Assembly (NCBI GenBank): GCA_031254715.1
Contig: JAIRTY010000389.1
Location: 1-14,745, forward strand
Source: Nocardiopsaceae bacterium
GTDB lineage: Bacteria; Actinomycetota; Actinomycetes; Streptosporangiales; Streptosporangiaceae
Length of the DNA: 14,745 nt
Direction of reading: 5' to 3'
How positions within the stretch are numbered: position 1 is the stretch's first letter; each line of letters starts with the position of its first letter. The notes beneath the pieces were generated by a model. The model was not told where the DNA came from, made no database searches, and worked only from the letters and a program-made list of their open reading frames with translations. Both the position numbers and the translations under genes were made by a program. Below are positions 1 to 7,455 of this stretch, piece by piece.

Positions 1-126
1 CGCGGGCACGAGGCGCAGGCGCTCGCCCGCTACGCCGCCGAGCGCACCCCGCTGCGCCGCGCCCCCGACGGCACCCCGCAGCGGGTGGACATGAGCCGGG
101 CCCGCTGGTCCCCCGAACCCGGCTGA
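1..126 (+). CDS. MGMT family protein (alkyltransferase-like), 3' end only
   Basis: Only the last 41 codons are inside the window, ending with TGA at 124-126. The visible peptide has the C-terminal pattern of actinobacterial MGMT/alkyltransferase-like proteins: a GHE near the start, a stretch reading ALARYAAERTPLRR, and a terminal VDMSRARW motif. In this family that region follows the reactive PCxR (or ATL PWxR) motif, which lies outside the window, so it cannot be decided whether the protein transfers alkyl groups or only binds damaged bases and hands them to nucleotide excision repair. It is read in the same direction as adnAB and lies 89 bp upstream, a neighbourhood consistent with a DNA-repair cluster. 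The call rests on my memory of the family's C-terminal sequence, because the catalytic part is missing. Confidence 0.7.
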   Translation, partial: RGHEAQALARYAAERTPLRRAPDGTPQRVDMSRARWSPEPG

Positions 127-155
127 CCAGGGCCTGCGAATCTCACCGCCAGGCA

Positions 156-177
156 GCCGGCGCGTCTTCCCGCCGGC
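156..177 (+). terminator. Short GC hairpin between the MGMT-like gene and adnA
   Basis: GCCGGCG (156-162) and CGCCGGC (171-177) form a 7-bp GC stem with an 8-nt loop, and ATCTC (140-144)/GAGAT (184-188) could extend it outward. There is no U-tract, so it is a weak terminator candidate. It sits where upstream transcription would need to end before the adnA promoter candidate. Confidence 0.25.
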
Positions 178-186
178 CGCTGCGAG

Positions 187-209
187 ATGTCAGACCGTTC
201 TGCTGGAAT
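187..209 (+). promoter_or_regulatory. Candidate LexA-independent DNA-damage promoter (RecA-NDp/PafBC-like) for adnAB
   Basis: ATGTCAGAC (187-195), an 8-nt spacer (196-203) and TGGAAT (204-209) fit the actinobacterial RecA-NDp consensus TTGTCRGTG-N8-TAnnnT. The core TGTCAG, the spacer length and the outer T's of the -10 agree; the first base, the last two bases of the -35-like half and the second base of the -10 do not. A start 6-7 nt downstream of the -10 falls at 215-216, on the GTG start of adnA, so the message would be leaderless. This agrees with the lack of a Shine-Dalgarno sequence before adnA. The match is by eye only. Confidence 0.45.
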
Positions 210-215
210 TTCGTA

Positions 216-3200
216 GTGATGAGCGGTCAGCGTCCTTCCTACCGGCTGGTGCGGCCGCCGGAGTCCCCGGCCGCCGCACCGGTGCCGGACGATGCCCAGC
301 GCCAGGTCGTGGCGCACTCGGGCGGGCCGCTGCTGGTGCTGGCCGGACCCGGGACCGGCAAGACCACGGCGATCGTGGAGGCGGTGGCGGACCGGATCAG
401 CCGCCGCGGGATCGACCCGGAACGGGTGCTGGTCCTCACCTTCAGCCGGAAGGCAGCGGAGGAGCTGCGGCAGCGCATCACCACCCGGCTGCACCGGACC
501 ACCCGCGAGCCGCTCGCCCTCACCTTCCACAGTTACGCGTACGCGCTGGTGCGGCGCGAGTTCGTGCTGGCGGGCGACGAGCCGCCGACCCTGCTGTCGG
601 GCCCCGAGCAGCTGCTGGAAGTGCGGCGGATGCTGCGGGGCGACGCCGATGACGGCGGCAGCCAGTGGCCGGAGCGGCTCCGGCCCGCCCTCGCCACCCG
701 CGGGTTCGCTGCCGAACTGCGGGATTTCCTGCTCCGCGCGGCCGAGCGCGGCCTGGGCGGTGACAGCCTGGCCCGGCTGGGGGCAGGGCGGGCCCGCGAC
801 GACTGGGAAGCGGCGGGGAGGTTCCTGGCCCGGTATGCGGCGCGGTTCGACCTGGCGCCGGTCACCGCCTACGACTACGCGGAGATCATCCGCATCGCGG
901 CCGCCCTGCTCGGGCGCGCGGCAACCCGGGAGCGCGAGCGCAATGCCTACGACACCGTGCTGGTGGACGAGTACCAGGACGTGGACCCGGCCCAGGAGGA
1001 GCTGCTGCACGCGCTGGCGGGCGACGGCCGGGAACTGATCGCGGTCGGGGACCCGGACCAGTCGATCTACGGGTTCCGGGGCGCGGACGTGCATGCCGTC
1101 ACCCGGTTCCCGGAGCGGTTCCGGCACCCGGACGGGCGCCCGGCCCGCGTGATCGCGCTGCGCACCTGCCGCCGCAGCGGCCCGGCGCTGCTGGCGGCGT
1201 CGCGGCGGGTGGCGGACAGGCTGCCGGCGGCCCCGGCCGCCGAGGTGGCCGGGGCGGCGGACGCGGCCGGGGCAGATGCCGGCGACGCCGCCACCGGGGA
1301 CGCTGCCGCCGGAAACGCCGCCGGGGACGCCGCTGCCGGCGGAGCGGGCCCGGCCCGGCGCGAACGGCAGGCGGCGCGGGGGCACCGGGACCTGCGGCCG
1401 CTGCCGGACGCGGCGCCCGGGAGCGTCCGGGTGATCACCGCGACCAGCGCCAGCCAGGAGGCGGCCCTGGTCGCCGACGTTCTCCGGCGCGCGCACCTGC
1501 TCGGCCGGGTGCCCTGGTCGTCGATGGCGGTGCTGGTCAGGTCGGTGTCCAGGCAGGTTCCGGTACTGCGCCGGGCACTGGCATCGGCGGGGGTCCCGGC
1601 CACGGTGGCCGGGGACGAGTTGCCGCTCACAGCCGAGCCCGGCGCCCGGCCACTGCTGCTGCTGCTGCGCTGCGCGCTCCGGCCCGCCAGCCTGGACGAG
1701 GAAACGGCCATCGAGCTGCTGACCGGGCCGTTCGGGGGGGCGGACATGCTGGGCCTGCGCCGGCTCCGGCGCGGGCTGCGGTTCACCGCCCAGTCGGCCG
1801 GTCAGGAGCCTGATGCCGAGCCGCTGGCCGCCGCGCTCCGCGATCCGCGGGAGCTGACCCTGCTCGACGGCCCGGCCGCTGATGCTGCCCGCCGGGTGGG
1901 CTCGCTGCTGGCCACGGCCAGGAAGGCGGCCCGCGGCGGCAGCGCGCACGACGTGCTGTGGGCGGTGTGGGACGCCTCCGGCCTGGCCGCCGAGTGGCAG
2001 GCGGCCAGCGCCGCCGGCGGTGCCAGGGGCAGCGCGGCCGACCGGGACCTGGACGCGGTGGTCGCGCTGTTCGACGCGGCCGCCAGGTTCACCGCCCGGC
2101 TGCCGCCGGGGTCACCCCGGTTGTTCCTGGACAGCATGACCGGCCAGGAGATCCCCGGGGACACGCTGGCGGAACAGGCGCCCTCCGGGGACGCCGTGCG
2201 CATCCTCACCGCGCACCGCGCCAAGGGCCTGGAATGGGAGCTCGTGGTCGTGGCCGGGGTGCAGGAAGGCATCTGGCCTGACGTCCGGTTGCGCTCCTCC
2301 CTGCTCGGCATGGATGAGCTGGTCGACGCCGTGGCCGGGACCGGGGTCCCCGGCGTCCCCGGCGGTGCTGCCGCTGGCGGCGGCCAGGCGGGCGGCGACG
2401 CGGCGGCGGCCGCCCTGGCCTCGAAGCTGCTGGACGAGGAACGGCGGCTGTTCTACGTGGCGGTCACCCGGGCGCGGCGGTCGCTGGTCGTGACCGCCGC
2501 TGGCGGGGAGGACAGCGAGGACCGGCCGTCCCGGTTCCTGACCGAGCTGGCGGGCGACGACGTCGAGGTCGAGCACGTGGCCGGCCCGGGGCGGCGGTGG
2601 CTGACCCTGCCCGCGCTCACCGCCGACCTGCGGCGAACGGCGGCTGACCCAGGCCGGCCGGAGCCGGTGCGACGGGCCGCCGCGGCCCAGCTCGCCAGGC
2701 TGGCGCGGGCCGGGGTGAGGGGCGCGGCACCCGGTGAGTGGTACCAGCTCACCAGCCTGTCGGATCCCAGCCCGCTGCTGGCCCCGGGCGAGGGCGCGCT
2801 GGCCCGGCTGTCCCCTTCCCATGTGGAGTCGTTCACCAAGTGCGGCCTGCGGTGGCTGCTGGAGACCGCGGCCGGGGCGGGCTCGTCCGACGTTGCCCGG
2901 CACTTCGGCACCGTGATCCACGCGGCGGCGGTGCTGGCAGCGACCGGGGCCGGCGACTCGGAGATCGGCAAGCGGATCGACGAGATCTGGCACCACCTCG
3001 ACTTCGGCAGTGCCTGGTACAGCGAGAAGCAGCGCGAGCAGGCCGACCGGATGGTGACCAAGTTCCTGGCGTGGCATCGCGCCAGCCGGCGGCAGCTGGC
3101 CACGGTCGAGGAAGCGTTCCGGGTGCAGACCGGGCAGGTTGAGATCACCGGGCGGGTGGACCGGCTGGAGCGGGACGAGCACGGCCGGGCGGTCGTGGTG

Positions 3201-3557
3201 GACCTGAAGACCGGCTCGACCCGGCCGGCCGACGACGAACTGGGCCGCAACCCGCAGCTCGGCGTCTACCAGCTGGCGGTGCTGCTGGGGGCGTTCGAGC
3301 AGTTCGGGCTGATCCAGCCGGGCGGCGCGGAACTGGTCCAGGTGGGGAAGCAGAGCTTCGCCGCCCAGGCGCGGGTGCAGCGCCAGCAGCCGCTGGCCGA
3401 CGACCCGGACCCGGAATGGGTCGCCGACCTGGTCGAGACGGTGGCGGCGGGGATGGCGGGACCGGTGTTCGAGGCACGGCTGAACCCGGGCTGCCGGAAC
3501 TGCCCGGTCAAGTCCTGCTGCCCGGTCCACCCCGAGGGGGAGCAGGTGGCAGAGTGA
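216..3557 (+). CDS. adnA: AdnA: ATP-dependent helicase-nuclease subunit (UvrD-like motor + RecB-like nuclease)
   Basis: 1113 aa. AdnA pairs with AdnB to resect DNA double-strand breaks in actinobacteria, the role RecBCD/AddAB plays elsewhere. Visible helicase motifs: Walker A GPGTGKT (44-50), motif Ia LTFSRKAAEELRQRI (74-88), motif II DEYQD (251-255), motif III GDPDQSIYGFRGA (278-290), a motif V region with LTAHRAKGLEW (664-674), and motif VI EERRLFYVAVTRAR (741-754). The C-terminal nuclease shows GTVIHAA (H902), GRVD (D982) and VVVDLKTG (D996, K998). Cysteines C876 and C1093/C1096/C1101-1102 bracket the nuclease as in Fe-S-stabilised AddB-type domains. Starts GTG (216) and ATG (219) are adjacent; no ribosome-binding site is evident, which suggests leaderless translation. 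The stop overlaps the adnB start. An Ala/Gly/Asp-rich insert occupies about 336-380. Order and pairing make AdnA more likely than a stand-alone UvrD. Confidence 0.95.
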   Translation: MMSGQRPSYRLVRPPESPAAAPVPDDAQRQVVAHSGGPLLVLAGPGTGKTTAIVEAVADRISRRGIDPERVLVLTFSRKAAEELRQRITTRLHRTTREPLALTFHSYAYALVRREFVLAGDEPPTLLSGPEQLLEVRRMLRGDADDGGSQWPERLRPALATRGFAAELRDFLLRAAERGLGGDSLARLGAGRARDDWEAAGRFLARYAARFDLAPVTAYDYAEIIRIAAALLGRAATRERERNAYDTVLVDEYQDVDPAQEELLHALAGDGRELIAVGDPDQSIYGFRGADVHAVTRFPERFRHPDGRPARVIALRTCRRSGPALLAASRRVADRLPAAPAAEVAGAADAAGADAGDAATGDAAAGNAAGDAAAGGAGPARRERQAARGHRDLRPLPDAAPGSVRVITATSASQEAALVADVLRRAHLLGRVPWSSMAVLVRSVSRQVPVLRRALASAGVPATVAGDELPLTAEPGARPLLLLLRCALRPASLDEETAIELLTGPFGGADMLGLRRLRRGLRFTAQSAGQEPDAEPLAAALRDPRELTLLDGPAADAARRVGSLLATARKAARGGSAHDVLWAVWDASGLAAEWQAASAAGGARGSAADRDLDAVVALFDAAARFTARLPPGSPRLFLDSMTGQEIPGDTLAEQAPSGDAVRILTAHRAKGLEWELVVVAGVQEGIWPDVRLRSSLLGMDELVDAVAGTGVPGVPGGAAAGGGQAGGDAAAAALASKLLDEERRLFYVAVTRARRSLVVTAAGGEDSEDRPSRFLTELAGDDVEVEHVAGPGRRWLTLPALTADLRRTAADPGRPEPVRRAAAAQLARLARAGVRGAAPGEWYQLTSLSDPSPLLAPGEGALARLSPSHVESFTKCGLRWLLETAAGAGSSDVARHFGTVIHAAAVLAATGAGDSEIGKRIDEIWHHLDFGSAWYSEKQREQADRMVTKFLAWHRASRRQLATVEEAFRVQTGQVEITGRVDRLERDEHGRAVVVDLKTGSTRPADDELGRNPQLGVYQLAVLLGAFEQFGLIQPGGAELVQVGKQSFAAQARVQRQQPLADDPDPEWVADLVETVAAGMAGPVFEARLNPGCRNCPVKSCCPVHPEGEQVAE
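1221..1355 (+). repeat. Ala/Gly/Asp low-complexity insert within adnA
   Basis: Codons for about residues 336-380 are built from near-repeats of GDAA/GNAA/GDAAAG units. The insert follows the first helicase segment (after the RTCRRSGPALL motif) and precedes the next folded part. It stays in frame and hits no helicase motif, so it reads as an expanded flexible linker. Confidence 0.6.
3534..3542 (+). promoter_or_regulatory. Ribosome-binding site that sets the adnB start
   Basis: A purine-rich GAGGGGGAG lies 11 nt before the GTG at 3554. With the 4-nt GTGA overlap with the adnA stop, it supports GTG 3554 over upstream in-frame starts inside adnA. Confidence 0.6.
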
Positions 3558-6500
3558 CCGGCTCGTACACGCCGGGGCAGCTGGCCCGGCTGCTCGGCCT
3601 GCCGGAACCGACGGCCGAGCAGGCGGCCGTGATCTCGGCCCCGCTGGTGCCGATGGCCGTCATCGCCGGCGCCGGGTCAGGCAAGAGCGAGACCATGGCC
3701 GCCCGGCTGGTCTGGCTGGTCGGCAACGGGCTGGTCCGGCCCGAGCGGGTGCTCGGCCTGACCTTCACCCGGAAGGCCGCCGCCGAGCTGGGGCAGCGGG
3801 TGCGGGCCCGGCTGGCGGGCCTGCGCCGGGCGGGCGTGGCCGTGCCGGGGGAAGGCGCCCTGGTCCCGGGCACCGGCGGCGATCCCGGCGACGGGGAGAG
3901 CGACGCGCTGCTGGGCGAACCGGTCGTGTCGACCTACCACGCGTACGCCGCCCGGCTGGTCGCCGACCACGCGCTGCGGGAAGCGCTGGAACCGTCCTTG
4001 CGGCTGGTCACCCCGGCGGTCGCGTGGCAGATCGCCGCCCAGGTGGTGGCCGCGTACGCCGGCCCGATGGACGCGGTGACCTGGACCCCGCAGACGGTGA
4101 CGGCAGCGGTGCTCGCGCTGGCCGGGGAGCTGTCCGAGCACCTGCGCCAGCCCGCTGACGTGCGGCAGGCCGGGGAATGGCTGACCGCGGAGCGCGGGAA
4201 GCTGACCGGCACAGTGCCAGCCGCCGTCCGGAAGACCCTGGACTGCCAGCGCACCCGGGAGCAGCTGCTGCCCATGGTCAGCCAGTTCGCCGAGGCCAAG
4301 GCGGCCCGGGAGATGATCGACCACGGGGACCAGGTGGCGCTGGCGGCCCGGATCGCGGCCCGGCACCCCGAGGTCGGCGCCGGCGAGCGCGCTCGCTACC
4401 AGGTGGTCCTGCTGGATGAGTACCAGGACACCAGCCACGCGCAGCTGGTGCTGCTGCGGGCGCTGTTCGGCGGCGGCCATCCGGTGACCGCGGTCGGTGA
4501 CCCGTGCCAGTCGATCTACGGCTGGCGCGGCGCGAGCGCCGGGAACCTGCGCAGGTTCCGGACAGACTTCCCGGTGCCCGCCGGGCGCGGGCAGGCGCCG
4601 GGCCGGGGGAAGGCGGCCGCCCGGCCCGCCCCGCTGTCGGTGCTGTCGGTCAGCTTCCGCAACACCGGGCGGGTGCTGGATGCGGCCGCGGCCATCCAGG
4701 CGGGCCTGCGGGCGGAAGCCCCGGACGTGCCGCGGCTGGTGCCGCCGCCGGGCCGGGCCGGGCGCGGCAGTGTGACCTGCGCGCTGCTGGGCACCGCAGC
4801 GGATGAGGCCGGCTGGGTGGCCGGGCGCATTGAGGAGCTGCTCGCGCTGCCGCCGGGGATCGCGCCGGACGGTAACGGCTGGCCCGATGGCCGGCCGGAC
4901 AGCGTCCGCCCGGCCGACATCGCGGTGCTGTGCCGCAAGCGGGCGCAGTTCCCTGGGCTGCGGTCAGCGATCGAGGCACGGGGCATCCCGGTCGAGGTCG
5001 TCGGCCTGGGCGGGCTGCTGACCGTGCCCGAGGTGGCTGACGTCGTGGCGACCCTGCGGGTGCTGCACGACCCGTCCGCCGGGCCCTCGCTGGTCCGGTT
5101 GCTGACCGGGCCGCGGTGGCGGATCGGGCCGCGCGACCTGGTGGCGCTCGGCCGGCGGGCCCGGGACCTGGCCCGGGAACTGGCAGGAGGGGAAAAGCCA
5201 GCCGGAGCGCGCGACAAGGCGGGCGAGCGCCACCAGGCGGGCGGGCGCGACCAGGCCGTGGACCCGCTGGACCAGGTCGCCAGCGACCTCACCGCCGAGC
5301 CGGGGAGCCTGGTCGAGGCGCTGGACGATCCCGGCGACCCGGACCGGTACTCGGCGGCCGGTCATGCCCGCTTCGTGGCGCTGGCCGGCGAGCTCCGGGC
5401 GCTCCGGGCACACGCCGGGCGGCACCTGCCCGACCTGGTCGCCGAGGTGGAACGGGCGCTCGGGCTGGATGTCGAGGTCGCGGCGCAGCCGTGGCGGGAT
5501 CCGGCGGCGGCCCGGGCCGACCTGGACGCGTTCGCCGACGAGGCGGCCGCGTTCTCCGGCGACGAGGAAGAGCCCACGCTGGGCGCGTTCCTCGCCTATC
5601 TGACCGCCGCCGAGGTGGAGGAGTTCGGCCTGGAATCGGGGCGGCCCAGCGGCGCCGACGCGGTCACGCTCACGACCGTGCACGCCGCGAAGGGCCTGCA
5701 ATGGAGCGCGGTGATCGTGCCGGGGCTGGCGGCCGGGCAGAAATCGCAGGTCTTCCCGGCCAAGCCCAGGATCACCACGCGGTGGACCGAGAACCCGCGG
5801 CTGCTGCCGTTCGGCCTGCGAGGCGACGCGGGCGACCTGCCGGCCCTGGCGGGACTGTCCGCCGGGTCGCTGACCAGCTTCGCTGACGCCTGCTCCGCGC
5901 GTGAGCTGGCGGAGGAACGGCGGCTCGCGTACGTGGCGGTGACCCGGGCCGCGTTCTGGGTCGCCTGCACCGGCTACTGGTGGGGGGAGGGCACGTCCCG
6001 GCTCGGGCCGTCGGTGTTCCTGACCGAGGTGCGTGAGGCGTGCGAAGCTGGCGCGGGCCGGGTGGCCAGCTGGGCGCCCGAGCCGCCCGCCGATGCGCAG
6101 AACCCGGCCCTGGCCGAGACCCCGGCCGCGACCTGGCCCGTGACCCCGGGCCCGGACCGGCTCGCCGCCGTCCGGGAGGCGGCGGCCATGGTCGAGCGGG
6201 CCATGGCGGAACGGCCCGCCCCCGCCGACGGGGCTGCGGCCAGTGGGTCGGGAGCGGCCGCCGGGGCTGCGGCCGGTAAGGCGGGAGCCGCCGCCGGGGC
6301 GGAAACAGCCGCCGAGGCGGGGGCGGACGGCGGGGCTGCGGCGGGTGAGGCGGGAGCGGCCGGCGGGGCGGAAACAGCCGCCGAGACGGGGGCGGACGGC
6401 GCCGGGCTGGCGCAGGCCGAGCGCGAACTGATCGGAGCCTGGGCCCGCGACACCGGCCTGCTGCTGGCCGAGCGGCGGGAGCGGCACGGCGACGCCGCGC

Positions 6501-7135
6501 TGGCCGTGCCGTTGCCCGCCCGGCTCACGGTGTCGTCGCTGGTGGCGATGGCTGCCGACCCGGCCGAGCTGGCCCGGCAGATCCGGCGCCCGATGCCACG
6601 CCCGCCTGCCCCGCAGGCCCGCCGCGGCACCGCGTTCCACCGCTGGCTGGAGGAGCGCTTCCGGCAGCAGCGGCTGATCGACCCGGCCGACCTGCTCGGC
6701 GCCGCCGATGAGCCGCCGGACGACGCCGACGCGGCCGACCTCGGGCTGCTGCGGGAACAGTTCGAGGCAGGAGAGTGGGCGAACCGCTGGCCGCAGGATG
6801 TGGAGGTCCCGTTCGAGACCCTGATCGGCGGGCGGCCGGTGCGCGGGCGGATCGATGCGGTGTTCGCGGACGCGCCGGAGGGCGGTTACGACGTCGTGGA
6901 CTGGAAAACCGGCGACCCCCCGGCCGCGGGTGAGCAGCAGCGGGCGGTAGCGGTGCAGCTGGCCGCCTACCGGGTGGCATGGTCCCAGCTGGCCGGGGCG
7001 GCGCTGGGGCAGGTGCGGGCCGCCTTCTACTACGTCCGGCACGACCTGACGCTGCGGCCAGCCGACCTGCTCGACGAGGCCGGCCTGGCGGCGCTGATCG
7101 ATGACGTCCCGCTGGCTTCCCGGCGGCAGCCGTGA
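3554..7135 (+). CDS. adnB: AdnB: ATP-dependent helicase-nuclease subunit
   Basis: 1193 aa from GTG 3554, which overlaps the adnA stop (GTGA). It is the second motor-nuclease subunit of AdnAB. Motifs: Walker A GAGSGKS (39-45), LTFTRKAAAELGQRV (69-83), TYHAYA (127-132), motif II DEYQD (288-292), motif III GDPCQSIYGWRGA (315-327) with the Cys seen in AdnB proteins, motif V TVHAAKGLQW (708-717), and motif VI EERRLAYVAVTRA (787-799). The nuclease shows RRGTAFHRWLEE (H1029), RGRID (D1101), VVDWKTG (D1116, K1118) and QLAAYR (Q1135, Y1139). No Cys cluster flanks this nuclease, unlike AdnA. Two linker expansions stand out: a charged repeat-like stretch at about 545-570 and an Ala/Gly/Glu repeat at about 889-952 joining motor to nuclease. 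The upstream in-frame extension to 3416 lies inside adnA and lacks family similarity. Confidence 0.95.
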   Translation: MTGSYTPGQLARLLGLPEPTAEQAAVISAPLVPMAVIAGAGSGKSETMAARLVWLVGNGLVRPERVLGLTFTRKAAAELGQRVRARLAGLRRAGVAVPGEGALVPGTGGDPGDGESDALLGEPVVSTYHAYAARLVADHALREALEPSLRLVTPAVAWQIAAQVVAAYAGPMDAVTWTPQTVTAAVLALAGELSEHLRQPADVRQAGEWLTAERGKLTGTVPAAVRKTLDCQRTREQLLPMVSQFAEAKAAREMIDHGDQVALAARIAARHPEVGAGERARYQVVLLDEYQDTSHAQLVLLRALFGGGHPVTAVGDPCQSIYGWRGASAGNLRRFRTDFPVPAGRGQAPGRGKAAARPAPLSVLSVSFRNTGRVLDAAAAIQAGLRAEAPDVPRLVPPPGRAGRGSVTCALLGTAADEAGWVAGRIEELLALPPGIAPDGNGWPDGRPDSVRPADIAVLCRKRAQFPGLRSAIEARGIPVEVVGLGGLLTVPEVADVVATLRVLHDPSAGPSLVRLLTGPRWRIGPRDLVALGRRARDLARELAGGEKPAGARDKAGERHQAGGRDQAVDPLDQVASDLTAEPGSLVEALDDPGDPDRYSAAGHARFVALAGELRALRAHAGRHLPDLVAEVERALGLDVEVAAQPWRDPAAARADLDAFADEAAAFSGDEEEPTLGAFLAYLTAAEVEEFGLESGRPSGADAVTLTTVHAAKGLQWSAVIVPGLAAGQKSQVFPAKPRITTRWTENPRLLPFGLRGDAGDLPALAGLSAGSLTSFADACSARELAEERRLAYVAVTRAAFWVACTGYWWGEGTSRLGPSVFLTEVREACEAGAGRVASWAPEPPADAQNPALAETPAATWPVTPGPDRLAAVREAAAMVERAMAERPAPADGAAASGSGAAAGAAAGKAGAAAGAETAAEAGADGGAAAGEAGAAGGAETAAETGADGAGLAQAERELIGAWARDTGLLLAERRERHGDAALAVPLPARLTVSSLVAMAADPAELARQIRRPMPRPPAPQARRGTAFHRWLEERFRQQRLIDPADLLGAADEPPDDADAADLGLLREQFEAGEWANRWPQDVEVPFETLIGGRPVRGRIDAVFADAPEGGYDVVDWKTGDPPAAGEQQRAVAVQLAAYRVAWSQLAGAALGQVRAAFYYVRHDLTLRPADLLDEAGLAALIDDVPLASRRQP
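6263..6400 (+). repeat. 69-bp tandem duplication in the AdnB motor-nuclease linker
   Basis: Two adjacent 69-bp copies (6263-6331 and 6332-6400) encode a 23-residue unit; both carry GAETAAE and GADG. A shortened earlier copy begins near 6230 (GGGCTGCGGCC followed by GGGAGCGGCCGCC). The copies are nearly identical at DNA level, which implies recent replication slippage or unequal crossover. The unit length is a multiple of three, so the frame is kept. Confidence 0.85.
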
Positions 7136-7155
7136 CATCCCGCCGCCGGCCAGCG

Positions 7156-7224
7156 TTACTCCTGCGAAGCCCTAGTGCTGGTAGCAGGACCGAGACTGAC
7201 GCGGAAGATCTCGCCGCGGCGCAC
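7156..7224 (-). pseudogene. 5' fragment of a MazF/PemK-type toxin gene
   Basis: Directly after the antitoxin stop (TGA at 7227-7225) a GTG at 7224 opens a 22-codon ORF starting MRRGEIFRVSLGPATS. It then leaves the family pattern and stops at TAA (7158-7156). MazF/PemK toxins of this class begin M-R-R-G-E-I-x-x-V-x-L-G-P and have about 110 residues, and the toxin start normally abuts the antitoxin stop, as here. The rest of the fold is missing on this strand; the matching 3' end lies at 7456-7608 on the opposite strand. The fragment cannot form a working toxin. Confidence 0.7.
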
Positions 7225-7452
7225 TCAGGCTCCCGGGCCGTCGGCGGCCGTGCTCTCCCAGGCCTCAGCCTCACCGGAGGCTTCCCACGATTTCCAGGCA
7301 TCCTCGTATGCGGCAGCGAGCTGGACAGCACGGAGTAGTCCGGCCGCCTTGTGCAGCGCCGCGGACCGGGACTCAATTTCCTTGTCACGGGCGCAGACGT
7401 CAAGGAACCCGACGTCTTCCGGCGGCAAGCTCACACTGACCTTCATACCAGC
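7177..7452. repeat. 7-bp inverted repeats at both ends of a probable inverted segment
   Basis: GCTGGTA (7177-7183) and TACCAGC (7446-7452) are perfect reverse complements at the two points where toxin homology breaks. Inverting 7177-7452 in silico restores the order antitoxin then toxin on the plus strand. It also joins the two toxin fragments in frame across GGTCCTGCTACCAGC and GATACCGGT. Seven bases is short enough to occur by chance, so the placement at the breakpoints is the argument. Confidence 0.5.
7225..7446 (-). CDS. Ribbon-helix-helix type antitoxin, apparently orphaned
   Basis: 73 aa, beginning MKVSVSLPPEDVGFLD and containing SRSAALHKAAGLLR, followed by an acidic, Trp-rich tail (AYEDAWKSWE, AEAWEST). 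This is the usual layout of small RHH antitoxins paired with MazF/PemK toxins: an N-terminal strand and two helices for dimerisation and operator binding, then a C-terminal toxin-binding tail. The reading frame is intact. The toxin that should follow is cut after about 16 codons. No purine-rich ribosome-binding site precedes the ATG; the sequence just upstream is instead the 3' part of the toxin on the other strand. The gene has therefore probably lost its promoter and leader and may be silent. Family assignment is from pattern recognition. Confidence 0.7.
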   Translation of the reverse strand: MKVSVSLPPEDVGFLDVCARDKEIESRSAALHKAAGLLRAVQLAAAYEDAWKSWEASGEAEAWESTAADGPGA

Positions 7453-7455
7453 GAT

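Noticed and set aside
127..215. LexA/SOS box upstream of adnA
   Set aside because: No TCGAAC-N4-GTTCGA-like palindrome is present; only the LexA-independent motif is plausible.
30..1949. 639-codon open frame on the minus strand opposite adnA
   Set aside because: Arg/Gly/Pro-rich antisense shadow typical of high-GC DNA; the opposite strand carries clear helicase motifs and there is no family pattern or ribosome-binding site.
2112..3530. 472-codon open frame on the minus strand opposite the adnA 3' half
   Set aside because: Antisense to the nuclease domain, with no recognisable motif.
3416..3553. 46-residue N-terminal extension of AdnB
   Set aside because: Lies wholly within adnA, is Gly/Arg-rich, and the GTG at 3554 has a better ribosome-binding site and the family N-terminus.
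4964..7138. 724-codon open frame on the minus strand opposite adnB
   Set aside because: Same shadow composition; adnB motifs explain the coding constraint.
7177..7452. Active phase-variation switch driven by the 7-bp inverted repeats
   Set aside because: Repeats are very short, no recombinase is nearby, and the restored toxin would still lack its centre; a one-time rearrangement is simpler.
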